Shown here piece after piece: positions 22,604 to 36,699 of a stretch of DNA of 64,000 bases (position 1 is its first letter; each line of letters opens with the position of its first letter). Source of the DNA: Heterodera schachtii (taxonomy: Eukaryota > Nematoda > Chromadorea > Rhabditida > Heteroderidae); the NCBI GenBank assembly GCA_023374025.1, contig SIJG01000081.1, positions 1 to 64,000 of the forward strand, written 5' to 3'. The notes beneath the pieces were generated by a model that worked only from the letters and a program-made list of their open reading frames with translations, did no database searches and had not been told where the DNA came from. Made by a program: the position numbers and the translations under genes.

Positions 22604-22753
22604 TGGCGGGCGCCGAGCCAGAAGAAGCAGCGGAAATATAAATACAAAATAACGATATTCGACGATCGTCAAAGAGGACAAGTGAACAGGAGGTGTCATA
22701 TTCTACAGAACAAGAAAAAAGAATTTTGTAAACATAAAGTGACTGAAATATGA
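22604..22753 (+). CDS. Orphan coding-like island, 49 codons
   Basis: After an ATTTAAG acceptor-like site (to 22603), a frame opens with WRAPSQKKQRKYKYK, continues FDDRQRGQVNRRCHI and ends in TGA at 22751-22753. It is basic, with GC content far above the flanks at its start. There is no ATG, so it would be an internal or last exon. The TTCGACGATCG word recurs loosely in an island at 62496-62555 (MTFDDRLRHRSSFDDDDRL, then TAA). Function unknown. Confidence 0.25.
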   Translation, partial: WRAPSQKKQRKYKYKITIFDDRQRGQVNRRCHILQNKKKEFCKHKVTEI

Positions 22754-22913
22754 ATATTATTTAAATATATTCAAAATATAATTCTAAAATAATAAATAAT
22801 AATTATATTTTTAAAAAGAAATTTTTAATATAAAAACATAAAAAATAAAAACACAGGATCTAGATTAAAAAACTGCAGATGAAATTTTTAAAGGATCAAT
22901 TAATAAAATAGAA

Positions 22914-23038
22914 TTATTTTCACTACACTTTTTTCTTAATGGATAAATAATGATCAATGAATTAATCAAATGATCAATGAAATTAAAAAGCAAAAAGTTA
23001 ATTATTTGCAGAGAAAATTTTAATATACTATACACCTT
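22914..23038 (-). repeat. Inverted copy of 24301-24420
   Basis: About 117 bp identical as reverse complement to 24301-24420, apart from a 5-bp indel near one end. Contains internal repeats of TGATCAATGAATT / AATGATCAATG. Confidence 0.9.
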
Positions 23039-23156
23039 GGCCGCCGAAAAAATGAAATTTAGAAAAATACACAAAAAAACAATTTTTATAAAATTTCATA
23101 AGGTAAATAAATGGTAAATATAGAAACAAACTTTAAATTTACGAGCGAGCTCTTTT

Positions 23157-23370
23157 TGAACAATCAAAGATTTTCTTAATTTTATGCCATGTTTTGTCGA
23201 AAAACTGCTAAAATAGTGGATTTTACGAAATGCATTTTTATCCGTTTCTTCCTCTTCACATTCACTGCAAAGTGAATTTTAAATCAAAATTTATTTGAAA
23301 TTTTTATTTTAAATTAATAACTTTTTCTTTCTTCACTTTTCATCATTTTTATGTACTTATTATTTTAAAT
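23157..23370 (-). repeat. Right arm of the ~220-bp inverted repeat
   Basis: Reverse complement of 19349-19572. Lies where the A-rich block returns to T-rich sequence. Immediately left is AAATTTACGAGCGAGCTCT, also present near the left arm. Confidence 0.85.
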
Positions 23371-25230
23371 TTTTAAATATTGAGTTAAAATTTTTAAAAC
23401 ATTATTTGGCAAAGCTCTGATAATCTATTAATTGTTTAATATTTGTGTTTATTCAAAACTTTTTCTACTTATATTTATTTCATTCGCTCTTTATTTAATA
23501 ATTTAATTATGCGTTGATAATTTACCAAAATGGATTGATTAATTGAAATGAATTACTTATCAATTGTTAAAATCACGTTTCTTCAACACAATTACTCCAA
23601 CTTGCTGTTATTTTTTTCTCATTAAATAATTATCAACTAAAAGTTTTTAATTTTTTTTTTAATTGTTACTGTAGGATTAAAACCCAACACGCTAATTCTT
23701 TCTGTTTTGCATCTTGCCGATTTGATCATAAATTGTAATTTCTTTTCCTTAAATTGATTTTGAAATTTATCTTACTTATTTTTAGGTTGAATTAAAAAAA
23801 ATAAATTTATGTCACAGTCCTTATCTTTTAAAATTTGAATGATTTGGTTGCGCTGTATTTTAATTATGTTTTATTTAACCATTCAATTGAATGTTTTGCT
23901 ATTATAAAATATTAATTGTTAATTATAAACTCATTTCCGTTATTGGAATGAGTAGTGTATAAAATTTATTAAATATATTTTGATTTAGTTTTTTGTAAAT
24001 CTTCCTTTTGTGATCGCAATAAAACGAATTAGCTTTTTTTTTATTTTTCTTTCGCGTGTCTAAAAAATTATATCTTGAAATTTTGAAATTGTTGGATGGT
24101 ACGGTCACTCGCATGGATTGACAAGATTCAATAAAACATTGTTTGACAATTAATGTCTTTGTCATTTTCCTTAGAACGTAAGTAAATAATGCAAATTCAT
24201 TTAAAAATTAGCAATACAAAATATTTTTATTATTTTATAAACTTTGATTAAGGATTTTTATTTAAAAAAATGTTTATTAATGATTTTATATTGTTTGGAT
24301 AAGGTGTATATTAAAATTTTCTCTGCAAATAATTAACTTTTTGCTTTTTAATTTCATTGATCATTTGATTAATTCATTGATCATTATTTATCCATTAAGA
24401 AAAAAGTGTAGTGAAAATAAGATGCTAAAAAACATTTTTTGAAAATTGTTTAACAGTTCAAAATCCATTTTTGATTCAGACTATCACTTTCGAATTTTTA
24501 TTTGAAATTTTTTCGACTAAATCCCTGTTTATTTATTTATTTTTTATGAAATAATATGCCTTATTTTAGTAATTTGATTCTTTATGAATATTACACATAA
24601 ATTGTTCTTTTTTAACTTTGGTTTTGTTTATTTCTGTTCTTTTAAATTTTTTTGTATTTTAATGACACTTAATTATGAATGTTCTTTAAAAGATAATTTT
24701 ATAATTAAATTCATAGTTTTTTATTTGCATTGGAATACCAAATAAAATTTTAAATAAAATGTTTTACAATGAACATTTATTTTCATATTTGAAGTTGTTG
24801 TTGGATATTTTGATAAATAATCTTTTCATGATTTCTGAATTTATGTTTATTTAATTATTTTTTTATATTTATATATTATTAATTAAATTTAATTGTTTTT
24901 AATAATTTTTGTTTTCCACCTTTGTCTTCATAATTTAAAATTAGATAAAAGGTAATTGTTTAATAATTAAATAGGTAATTTATTAAATAATTGTTTTCGT
25001 ATCTTATTTGTAAATCGTACTTTTTTGGTTCATTTCTCATTGTCAATCTTCCAACACTAATAAATTATGATAATTATTATTAATTTATTAAAAGTAAATT
25101 ATGAAATTTACATGATTTGCTTGTTATATAATTTTGAATTAAAATTGTTGCTTGTTTAAACTATAATTTTTTATTTGAAAATCTTTTTTTTTAAATTACT
25201 TTCTTTATAAATATAAATCTTATTTTGCAG
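23371..25230. other. AT-rich stretch, no gene recognised
   Basis: Holds the 24301-24420 partner of the inverted pair described at 22914. A minus-strand frame at 23923-24165 has mixed composition (CFIESCQSMRVTVPSNN) but no supporting signal. Confidence 0.45.
24301..24420 (+). repeat. Plus-strand copy of the inverted pair with 22914-23038
   Basis: Near-identical reverse complement of 22914-23038, about 1.3 kb apart. Confidence 0.9.
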
Positions 25231-25406
25231 GCTAATAGAGGAAACATAGGGCTAGCGAATGAACCAAAAAATATTAATAATTTATAACGTAAATTTTATC
25301 ATTTGGCATAAATTTTGATGATCAAAAACTCTGATCAAAATCTTAGAACCAATAAAATAAAGTGATCTGATATATTCGCTAGCCCTATGTATGTTCCTCT
25401 ATTAGC
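25231..25406. mobile_element. Foldback repeat (176 bp) with ~32-bp arms
   Basis: The left arm GCTAATAGAGGAAACATAGG + GCTAGCGAAT (25231-25260) pairs with the right arm at 25374-25406, with a two-base indel. The right side continues into TGCAAAATTTC, GGCCATAACTCAAACTTGGCC and similar text to about 25700, which recurs in related form at 36800-36960 and 63720-63850. No ORF. Confidence 0.7.
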
Positions 25407-25699
25407 GTGCAAAATTTCAAAAAATTTTATTAGGATTCAAAAAAGTTAAGCCAAAATGTATGAAAACCCGGTTCCTTGGGTACTCTTGGCCATAACTCAA
25501 ACTTGGCCAAATTTTTTAAAATTTAGGTGAGCTATAGAGAAATATTAGTGTTATCAAATAATACCTGTTAAATTTGATTTACATAGACAAAAGTTATGGA
25601 CAGTTTTTTGTTGGAAATTTTCATTTGATTGTTTTTTTTTATATAAATGCCAATTTTTGCAATTAAAAGCTAAGTGATGACTTTTTTTTCGCCTTTAAA

Positions 25700-26949
25700 A
25701 ACACTTTTTTTTTGCGGCGCGCTTCTTTCAAAATTTTTTTATTTGTTTGTTCTTTCATTTATATTTAAAAAATTAAATTTAATAACCATTATTCATGAAT
25801 ATTGTGTAAATTAGAATTTTTAAACATAATAAGATAAAGAATATTATTTATTACTCTTTTCTTTTAAATTTTTAATTAAATAGCTTTCTCTTATTTTTTA
25901 TTGTCTTAATTTTAAGGATCTGCGCAAATAAATTAAAAGTTATTGCTATGTTTGAAAAAAATCTTTAAAACATAGACGTTGTATATGATAGTCACTACGG
26001 TAGCTTTATAGTATTTTTTATTTTTGTAAAAATATTTTTTTAATTTCTTTAACTGATTTATTATTTTTTCCTTATAACAGTTTTTTATTATTCATATTTC
26101 AACAGTGTAAAGGCACATAATGCCGATGTTGGCTGAGGTTGCTAATTTATATGTACATAAATTATTTAATCTTATTTTTTTATCATTTTATAATATATAA
26201 GCGCGATCAAGTCCCTTCATTAGCTAATCCTCACTTGTTATGACGTTCTTTGAGTGTCGCCACCTCCGCATCCTCATCATTCTTTCATGAAAATGTTATT
26301 TATTAAATTTCATTTTCATACTTTTTTTGTTAACAATAATTCTTTAAGATATTATTATGATATATTTTATATAATTATATAAAATATATTTAATTAATTT
26401 GTGTTAATATTTGTAAAAAATTCTTGATCAATGAATGTATTATATATTTTCTTAGCATTTTATATTATAGTGTGTATTGGTCTATTTTACAAAGATTTTA
26501 TTTTACATTATATAAATTAATTATTTGTTATTATATAAAAATAAAAATAAAAATATTTAATTTTGAATATTAAATTTTCGTTCCTTTTTGTTTAAATGAA
26601 TATTTAAATAAATATTTTACTATTTGAAAAATGTTTTTTGTTATTAAAAATGATAGAATCTTGGGCTTGCAATTTCTTATGAAGACTTTTTTTTATCTTA
26701 ATTTATCTTTTTTGTTTGATAATTTTGTTTATTGTAAATTTGTAAATTTATTATATTTTGATATTAATAATTATGAAATAATCTGAATGAGTTAATGTTT
26801 TTGTAGTTTATTAATTTTTATTGTATTATTAGCAATTTTTTCTCTTGTGGTCAACCAATGCTTTTTTACTCGCTCAATGTATTAATATTTTTGACCAGTA
26901 TTTTTAATTTCATAATTAAAGCTTCTTTTTTTATGTAAATAAGTTTCAA
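25700..26949. other. AT-rich stretch, nothing firm
   Basis: A GC-richer patch at 26190-26290 has a short minus-strand frame (MMRMRRWRHSKNVITSED, then TAG) without support. Otherwise low-complexity DNA. Confidence 0.45.
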
Positions 26950-29545
26950 GAAAAGAATTATTTCAAAGATTATATTTTATTTTATTATATTTTATTTTTC
27001 ATTATTTAGCTTTTGTGTTTAAAATGCGTATATTTTTCTTTTTTTGTCTTTATTATTTTCATTAATCATGCATAAGATGAGAAGAAGTTTTCCAAAGAGG
27101 TTGAGTGATTTCTTTTTTTTTTTGAAATATCTAAATTTGTTTTGTTTTTTGATTTCCCTTTTATTTATTATAATATTTTCGTTTTTGTAGTTTGTATTCT
27201 TCTATAATATGATTTTTCTTAAATTTATCAAATTTGTAAAACTGTAATCTTTTAATACTTTTTAATTTCATCAATTTCTGTCAAAATAGTTTTTTTTGTA
27301 AATGATTTTTTAACTGGTTTATTTGAATGAATATGGTTAAAATTTGTTTCACTCCTCTTTGGCCCAAAAAACCCGGAAATTTGCTAGGGGTCAAGCTAAA
27401 TTTTTTTGAAATTTTCCCGCCATATCATACAGGATACTCGGCAGAGCTTCAAAGCTCTATAATTTAGCCTTAGGAGCAAAATTTTTAAAGATTCTTACAG
27501 AAAATTGTTTTATTTTGATACAAAAAACTTAAAAAATTTAATCGCGCTAAAAATTGAAGTGACTATTTTTCTGCTAAAAAAAAGAAGCAATTTTCCACTG
27601 GCGATAAATAAAAAAAATAATGATTCGTCAAAGTATTAAAATTTTAAAATGCTTTTATTTGTGAAAAGAATTATTTCAAAGATTTTATTTTATTTTATTA
27701 TATTTTTGTTTTTCATTAGTTTCTCTTAATTAATTTTTATTCGTTTAAGCTTTGTGTTTAAAATGCGTTCTTTTAATATTTTTTAATTTCCTTGTCCTAT
27801 TCAACGACCGACTTCTGCTATTGTGCATTGATTATTTGTGATTTAATTTAGTTTTTTTATTTTTATTTTATTAAAAAGTCAATTTAATTTTGAAATAAAT
27901 TTATTTTAAAGAATATTTTTTATAAGAAAGGGGATAATCATTATTCCTTTTATTGTTATTTATGATTTTAGTGATCAAATCAAGCTGAGTTTTTTTGAAA
28001 TTTTCTCGCCATTTCATACAGTATACCCGGCAGAGCTTCAAAGCTCTATAATTTAGCCTTAGGAGCAAAATTTTTAAAGATTCTTACAGAAAATTGCTTT
28101 ATTTTGATACAAAAAACTTAAAAAATTTAATCGTGCTAAAAATTGAAGTGACTATTTTTCTGCTAAAAAAAGAAGCAATTTTCCACTGGCGATAAATAAA
28201 AAAAATAATGATTCGTCAAAGTATTAAAATTTTAAAATGCTTTTATTTGTGAAAAGAATTATTTCAAAGATTTTATTTTATTTTATTATATTTTTGTTTT
28301 TCATTAGTTTCTCTTAATTAATTTTTATTCGTTTAAGCTTTTGTGTTTAAAATGCGTTCTTTTAATATTTTTTAATTTCCTTGTCCTATTCAACGACCGA
28401 CTTCTGCTATTGTGCATTGATTATTTGTGATTTAATTTAGTTTTTTTATTTTTATTTTATTAAAAAGTCAATTTAATTTTGAAATAAATTTATTTTAAAG
28501 AATATTTTTTATAAGAAAGGGGATAATCATTATTCCTTTTATTGTTATTTATGATTTTAGTGATCAAATCAAGCTGAGTTTTTTTGAAATTTTCTCGCCA
28601 TTTCATACAGTATACCCGGCAGAGCTTCAAAGCTCTATAATTTAGCCTTAGGAGCAAAATTTTTAAAGATTCTTACAGAAAATTGTTTTATTTTGATACA
28701 AAAAACTTAAAAAATTTAATCGCGCTAAAAATTGAAGTGACTATTTTTCTGCTAAAAAAAGAAGCAATTTTCCACTGGCGATAAATAAAAAAATAATGAT
28801 TCGTCAAAGTATTAAAATTTTAAAATGCTTTTATTTGTGAAAAGAATTATTTCAAAGATTTTATTTTATTTTATTATATTTTTGTTTTTCATTAGTTTCT
28901 CTTAATTAATTTTTATTCGTTTAAGCTTTTGTGTTTAAAATGCGTTCTTTTAATACTTTTTAATTTCCTTGTCCTATTCAACGACCGACTTCTGCTGTTG
29001 TGCATTGATTATTTGGCATTTAATTTAGTTTTTTTATTTTATTTTATTAAAAAGTCAATTTCCTTTTGAAATAAATTTATTTTAAAGAATATTTTTTATA
29101 AGAATGGAGATAAACTCATTATTCCTTTATTCTTATTTATCATTTTAGTGATCAAATCAATTTCTGTCAAAATAGTTTTTTTGTAAATGATTTTTTAACT
29201 GGTTTATTTGAATGAATATGGTTAAAATTTGTTTCACTCCTCTTTGGCCTAAAAAACCCGGAAATTTGCTTGGGGTCAAGCTGAATTTTTTGAAATTTTC
29301 CCGCCATGTCATACAGGATACTCGGCAGAGCTTCAAAGCTCTATAAATTAGCCTTAGGAGCAAAATTTTTAAAGATTCTTACAGAAAATTGTTTTATTTT
29401 GATACAAAAAACTTAAAAAATTTAATCGTGCTAAAAACTGAAGTGACAATTTTTCTGCAAAAAAAAGAAGCAATTTTTCACTGGCGATAAATAAAACAAA
29501 AATGATTCGTCAAAGTATTAAAATTTTAAAATGCTTTTATTTGTA
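26950..29545 (+). repeat. Tandem array of 589/706-bp units
   Basis: The hairpin word AGAGCTT-CA-AAGCTCT recurs at 27443, 28032, 28621 and 29327, i.e. spacings of 589, 589 and 706 bp. Units one and four carry a ~117-bp segment upstream of the hairpin (from TTTCTGTCAAAATAG to GGGGTCAAG) that units two and three lack; the deletion is flanked by TCAA. A partial unit precedes at 26950-27270. The array stops at 29544. Units are nearly identical, so amplification was recent. Minus-strand frames such as 29157-29363 are unsupported. Confidence 0.9.
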
Positions 29546-32500
29546 AAATAAAATGGTATTTAACAATTAAGATTTTTATTAACAATTTAATATTTTTGCT
29601 TGTTATTTTTTCTCAGGTTGATCGGCCGTTAAAAAATTTTATTGTAAAATTTGTAAATTATTAATCTCGTTCATTGATCAGCAGCTCTTCTTATCGTGAT
29701 GTTCTTCGCTTTTCAAACATAATTTTTTAATAAGTAAATGTAAATTAGTGACTTTTTTTATAAAAAATAAATATTTTTACATCACATAGATTGAAATAAC
29801 AAATTATTTAAATTAGATGGAAAATATAACATTAAAAAATTAGTTAAATTTTTCATTATTAAATTACCTAATTTATCTCGGCTAATGATCTTTGTATTTT
29901 TTTCTTGAATTTAAATATTTTTTGTTATATTTATTCATTTATAAATATAATTAATAAATTTCGATTTTCATTTATTTATTTTTTTACAATTTATCTTTAT
30001 TAATTTGGTTAATGTAAAGTCTTAAAGTCGGAAGTTTTAAATATATTTAATTTTTTTACAGAAATATGCATTAAATAGTTGCCAAAAAAATGCAAAATAG
30101 GTGTTAAATATGGGCAAAATTGAAAATCTCAAAAAATTGCTCTTAATTTATTTTTTTTAAATATTTCTCAAAGTTATAATATTTTTTGGATTAAAAAACT
30201 CTTATAAATTCTTTTTTTATTAAAATTTTTACTTTATCATTTTTATCTCGCTTTTCTTACTCTTCCTATTGTTACAATATTTCTTGTTTCGCTTCTTTCT
30301 TATGATGTTCTCGTTGTTCCAATCAAACTTTTAATTAAAATTACTTCTCGAGAATTGACACCCTACTGCAATTTCTAATCATTTATAGCTAATTTATTTG
30401 TTATTTTGATTTAAATTTATTTTTTAAAATATTTCTCTGAACTTTTAATATTAAATGAAAATTTCTTCTTTTATAGGATATTTTACATTAACTAAATAAT
30501 TATTTTTATTGTTCTATATGTTTTTTGTTGAATAAATTGTTTATAAATAATATTTTTTTTCTATTGCCCTAACGATAATTGTTAAAATTGTAATTTTTTT
30601 ATTTTTATAATATAAGATAATTAAATTTATTAGGCCTGAGTAGACCTTTTATTTATAAAGTTTATTTATAAATATTTTAATTGATCTTATATTTTTTTAA
30701 AGTTTTTAAAAAAATAAAAATTTTGCATGGACTTTTTAAATACCCCAACAAATTCTATAGGGATTTCACTTTCCTTATTTATATAACTATGTATAAATAC
30801 AATTTGTAAAAAATTAAATAAAAGATTATTTATTTCCAATAATTCATTTAGTGATAATGACAATTGTTTCTTTAAAAAAAAATTTTCTTCAACATCTTAC
30901 AATTTTTTGTGCGGTTATAAATATTTATGGTGGAGTATTTTAAAAGTTTATGTGTTATCATTTATTAATTTGTATTTTATTAATAATAAATTCACCACAT
31001 TTTCAGCTAATTGAACTTAATTAAAATATTATTTTCTTATATCTCAAATATGTATTTTATTAAAGGAGAAAAAAAAATTTATTTCAGTAAAATATTTTTA
31101 CTTCTCGCTGAGGCTATCATGTATTGTGTCGCGCATTTATTATTTAATACAAATAATAATTAAATATTTTCAGCTTACGCCAAATACATTTTATTATTAT
31201 CCCATTAATATCTGGTTGAAAATTAATCTCTCATCGATCTCTATTGTCTGCTGTTCTTTTAGCCTCCTTTCTCTTATTTTTCCACACTCTCTCTTGCCCC
31301 ATCTCTCTTTTACCGTATCTCTCTGTAATTTGTTAATTCGTTGCCTTTCTATTGGCTGTCGCCGTGAATTAACTTCTTTTATCACACACAGCCTTCCATT
31401 ATTTTAAATTTAATAATAAATTTGTCTTATCATTAAATTTTTCTTGTAAAATTTATTAAAGCATTGCAATAAATTTAAATTAAATGTTTGGATTATTAAT
31501 TTTTGGAATATTTTAAATAATTTTCAAAATTTAATCATTCTTAAATATTTTGTTCATTTAAATATTTTATTTATTTTCTATAATAAATATTTTCATATTT
31601 TTTGTTTATTTTTATTTGATAATAATTTTTTTTTTCAACACAACAGCTTTAGCTATTAATGATTTTAGTATCCGTTTTTTCCGTTATATTGAAGATTAAT
31701 TATTTCATGCGTGGTTATATGTTTTATATTAATTTTTTGTATATTGCTATGTCAAATAAAATTTAATTTTATTGAAATATTTAAAAACTATAAAATTTGA
31801 AAATTATTACGTTCGAACAAAAAGAACATTAAAAAAAATAAATGCTGATTTTTTATCAAGACTTTTACTTGAAAAAATAATGCTTGTAGAATTATGGTTT
31901 AAATTATTATTTTTTGTTTTGCTGTTATTTTTTCGATCGGTAACAATTTATATTTAAAAATAACTTATGTCCATTTTTTTATTGGTTATTAATATATTTT
32001 ATATAGTTTTTTTTTGTTATTTGATATACTTTTAATTTACATTTATTCGCTTTAGTTATAAAAAATTTCTATCATTTAAATAAATATATTTAATTTTGTA
32101 ATTTTATTTTTGAAACAGTCATATTCATAAAAACTTTAAAAAAAATTTATGTTTGAATATTACATAATTCAAATTATAATTTTAACAGCTAACAAATTTT
32201 TAATTAAATAATAATTGCAATGGTTTCGATTATACATTTTTTGCCGTTATAATAGAATCAAGCTGTTATCAAATGTTCATTTTTGTTTTTTTGTTAAATT
32301 TTTATAAAAATTTTCGGTCTATAAACTGCATGGTTTTGTGAGATTTATTTTTTATTATTTAAAAACGTAATAAAATTCATTAAATTATTTATATCATGAT
32401 TTATATATGTTGTTTTTATTTATATTTGGATTAGCTTAATAAATAAATTTTTAAATAAAAATGATCGGAAATTATTTTTGCAAAAAATTGGCTTGAGAAA

Positions 32501-33151
32501 ATACCTGACCGTGACAATTTCGTCCGCCGATATTTTCTTCGTTCGTGGAATTATTTATTTTAAAAATTTCCCTAGAAAACACTTCTTTTAATTTAATTTT
32601 ATTTTTAAAATATTTACAATTTTATTTATTGTTTTAATATTTTTACTTTTTGGGTAGATGATAAATTTATTTAAGATTTATTGATTTAATTATTATTATA
32701 TAAGAAATAAAAAAAATTTTTATTATTTAGATGAAAAAATAAATAAAAACATGCATTTTTCGTATTATTATTTTTTTATCGATAAAATTTTTTTTGGTAT
32801 TTTTTCAAATAATTACTTATATCAAATTTATTTTATTACAACATTTTTCAGTTTATTACTCAACTTTATTTTTTTGTTGCATAATCTTTATTTCTTTCCC
32901 TTGGTTCATTCCACCACGGAGATTAAATTTAGTTTAATTTTTGCTTTTGTACACATAATAATAAATAAATATTTTCTTAATAAATACAACTTTCTTTATT
33001 GACTTCAATTATTACTAATAAAAGCATTTTATAAAAACAGGTAATTCATTAATTTCATAACACTTAATTTTTTAAATTTATTGTATAAAATGCTGACATA
33101 ATAATTAACTCTTCTGAAATTTATTCGTTTTTCTTTAATCAATTTAAACAC
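29546..33151. other. AT-rich stretch, no gene recognised
   Basis: A pyrimidine-rich tract at 31230-31345 (CTCTC, TTTCTC words) makes opposing spurious ORFs. At 32461-32565 a frame reads KNWLEKIPDRDNFVRRYFL and ends in TAA; it looks protein-like but has no start or splice signal. The patch at 30060-30140 has words like those of the hAT-like family (ATATGCATTAAATAG). Confidence 0.45.
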
Positions 33152-33839
33152 TTGGGTTGTAAATTAAATGGATTAACATATTTTTTCTGCGCATATGCTA
33201 TGAAGAAAGGGGCTCAAAAATAGCATTTATACGTTAAAATTTTTTGATTTGGTGAAGGTTTTTAGTCCATATAAATCCATATTTTGGGGGTTTTCGCGAA
33301 TAAATCCATATTTGGTCATTTTTGAGGTTTTAATCCATTGGCCATTTTTGGCAAAATTTCACATGAAAAATGCAAAAAAAGCGAAAAAATACATCTCTAA
33401 AGATCGACTTTTTGGAAATTTTTAAAAAATTACACCTCAAAAAAGTGGAAAATTTGAGTTTTCGTCGTCATTTTGACATTTTTAATAAATATTTTCGGCA
33501 TTTTTTGCGAATTTTTCTTTGTTTAAATGAGAATTTTTTTGAAATTTTGGCAAATTGAAATATTTTTTATACGATGGACGACAATAAAAAAATTTGCATT
33601 TTATGTTTTAAATACATTTTTTGGTTGTTTATTGTATTTTTTAAGTGTAATAAAGCAAATATTAAATACCTACACCTTTTTTGGAATTTTTGATGGTTTA
33701 AAACACATATTTTGACAGTTTTTAGTCCATATTTTGGTCCATTTTTTTGCCATTTTTGAGCTTTTCAGTCCATTTTTCGGCTTTTTTAGTCCATATTTTA
33801 TGTCCATATTTGACGTTTTTTAGTCCCTTTACAACCCTA
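33152..33839 (-). mobile_element. hAT-like non-autonomous element, copy 3, inverted
   Basis: Ends TTGGGTTGTAAATTAAATGG and ...TTACAACCCTA. In reverse orientation relative to copies 1 and 2 it matches them along most of its length (AGAAAGGGGCTCAAAAATAG, GATTTGGTGAAGGTTTTTAG). It carries an extra piece CATATTTTTTCTGCGCATAT shared only with copy 4. No matching 8-bp flanks, so an older insertion or rearranged. Multiple AGTCCATAT words; no transposase. Confidence 0.75.
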
Positions 33840-36699
33840 GTCATGACTTAATTTATTAGAATAATTTATTTTATTTATATAGTTATAATGCTTAACAAAT
33901 ATTTCTTATTCAGTTAATTTTTTTTCTGCAAATTTACTTATAGATAGAAATTTAGATTTATTATATTTTGTGTTTTCCGTTTAGTTTTTGATTTACAATA
34001 TATGAAATGCTGATAATAAAAAAATGACAAGAAATTTCTATATAAAATCAATTAACTTTTAATGTTTTTTCTTTTATTTTTCTATTATTTTATGATCTAC
34101 AAAATTATAATAATATTACAAAATTTTACTGCATGTTTTTTCATTTATTTATTTTTTTATGAATTTTTCCTGAAAATTATCCCAAATTTGCTGTTAAGAA
34201 ATTATGGGTTTAAAAATTGAATACATCTAACTTTTTATAGGGCAAGAAAAATCTGTAAAAATTCGCGCAGGATGCAAAATATTCCATCTCTTTAAGATTT
34301 TCCCTATGGAGAAAAAAAGTTCGAAAATTGAGTATCCTGAAAAATACAGTATCCCAATGTAAATTGGCTTAAAATTGGTCATTTTGTACTCTATCTGTCC
34401 GCCATTTTCCTCTTCTACGAAAAAATTTTTCCAACCCCCTTGGAAATTTTTTTATAGTTTGTGCCATTTGAAATGATCACTTAGCTCTGAGAATTTATAT
34501 TCTTTTTCAATTTAATTTCGTACGTTACAAAAAGCATTGAATATTTTATAAATAATATTTATTATTTAATTTTTAATAAATGTCTTGTCTTTGTAGGAGT
34601 TTCAATGTTGATGAAAGTAATCATGCTGTTTCATAAAACAATTAAAAACAATCATTTATCGAATTATTTTTTCTGTACATTCAAAAATCTTAAAAAATAA
34701 TTTTTTTTTTTTTTGTCCTAAAGCTTGGCCAATGCTAATTACCAGAACCGTAAAATGATCTTTATATTGTTTACGGAAAATGTGTATTTTTTTTATAAAT
34801 AAATAAATTAGAAGCAGTTCATTCCAGAAAATTGTAATATTTAATAATTAGATTTTTAATGACTGATTATGACCAAATTTAATTTATTTTTTGATTGTTT
34901 TATTACTTATTTTTAAAAACTTCTCACTATTAAAAGCTTTTTTTATATTTGTTGGTTTTTTCTAACATTTAGCGAATTTTCAATTTTGTTTATTTTCCGC
35001 GTCACTTACACTTGGTTAAAATTAATAACTAATATTTCTCAATATATTAAATAGATATTTAATCATTTGACAGTGTTTTTAGTAGCTCATTTAAGATCCG
35101 TTTGTTAATGCAAATTTTGTTTATATAATTATAATTAAAATCATTCATAATAAAATAATATTTACATTCCTTATTTATTTATTTTATTTGATTATCCACA
35201 TATTTTTCTATTTTAGATGCTGCTGATTAAAAGTAATTTTGTTTGTAGGTAAATAAATTTTTTTTTCTGCAAAGTGAAAAAATAGGTTTTTTCTTGACTG
35301 AATTTTGCGCTAAATTGCAGATCTTTTTCTTAAAATTAATTAATTAATCTGTATTAAATTTTATTTTATAACAACGGGAAAAGAATAATCGGTTAAGTAA
35401 AAATATTAAATAAAAAATTCTATTTGTCAATTTATCTAACTTTTAATTTCAATTGTTTTCTGTTTTTGTTTAATTAATACCTTTTAACTTATCTGAAAAA
35501 AGATAAACCAAATACCAATTAATTAAAATAATTTTATTGTAATTCCTTTTTGAATTATAAAAAAAAATATTTTGACTTTTATAAATTTTTCCATCTATAA
35601 TATTATTTAATGTTTAAATGTTTACAAAATTAAATAATTTATGAAAAAAAGTAAATAGTAATTTGAGTCTTTTATTTTGGAAAGTGCCAAAAGAGAAAAT
35701 TGTGAAAATTACTGGGTTGAGATTAAAAGCTCTTATCTAAAATAACCATTTTATGGGGCCCAAAATTTTGAGGATTGAACGAATTTTAAAAAAATAAACC
35801 AAATAGCAAAAGAATTTCACTTTGTAAAAGACTTCAAAAATTTTATTATAGGGACAAAGTGCGCAATTTTCTTTCATTTTTTCATATTTTCGTTTAGCCA
35901 TAAAAGTTTATTAATGAAAATCTATTAGCTAATTTATTATTTATTCTAAGTTAATTTTTCCAAGTCATTAGTTTAAATTTTTAATTATTATTTTGGCCCA
36001 TACATTATAATTAGAGAACGACTAAAAAGGCACCAAAATCGCGAAAAAGGCCATATTTCGAAAACAAACTGAGAATAATTCCCAAAAATTTTTATGTTCA
36101 TAATTTATGAAACCCCGAAATTAACTCCAAAATTTGAAAGTTCAAAGCCAAATCTTGGAATGTTTGAAACTGAGGTTTTTTTAATAATATGTTTTAGCTT
36201 TTTTAAAATATTCAGTTTTAAAATTGCTATTTATTTTTTATTTGTAATATAAATACTTGATTTTTATTAATGAATCTTGGCAAATGGTCGAATTGTTTTA
36301 AATTCATTGGGATGTTTAATACTTATTATTTACGGGTTCAGCCATAATAAATATTTTTGCAATTTTTATTATTTAAATTGTGATAAACTAAAGAAAATAC
36401 GGTGCTGATCAAAACATTTAAAAACTTTGGCGCTTAAATGAAAGCCTTGTGCCTTTTCGCAATTAGAGGATTTTCAATCTCGAAAAAATTTAGATTTAAA
36501 TTAAAAAAATCTACTAAAAAACCAATGATTAATGGAAAGAGAGGACAATTAACAATTTAGGTAATAATTATGCATAATACATTTATAAATTAAGGAAATA
36601 CGAAAAAAAAAATTAAATTTATAATAATCAAACAGAAGCTTAGATAAATTTTAATGAATATTTTATTTCATTTCAGTAACTGTTTGATCATCAATATTC
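33840..36699. other. AT-rich stretch with diverged repeat text
   Basis: 34180-34480 and 35660-35880 hold GC-richer, non-coding pieces typical of decayed repeats. 36000-36190 (GACTAAAAAGGCACCAAAAT, AAAAAGGCCATATTTCG) resembles the hAT-like interior with a different repeated word, and its end recurs near 51185-51250. No gene. Confidence 0.45.

Noticed and set aside
31126..31407. Opposing ORFs at a pyrimidine tract
   Set aside because: Both strands are open because of CT-rich simple sequence; no splice or homology signal.
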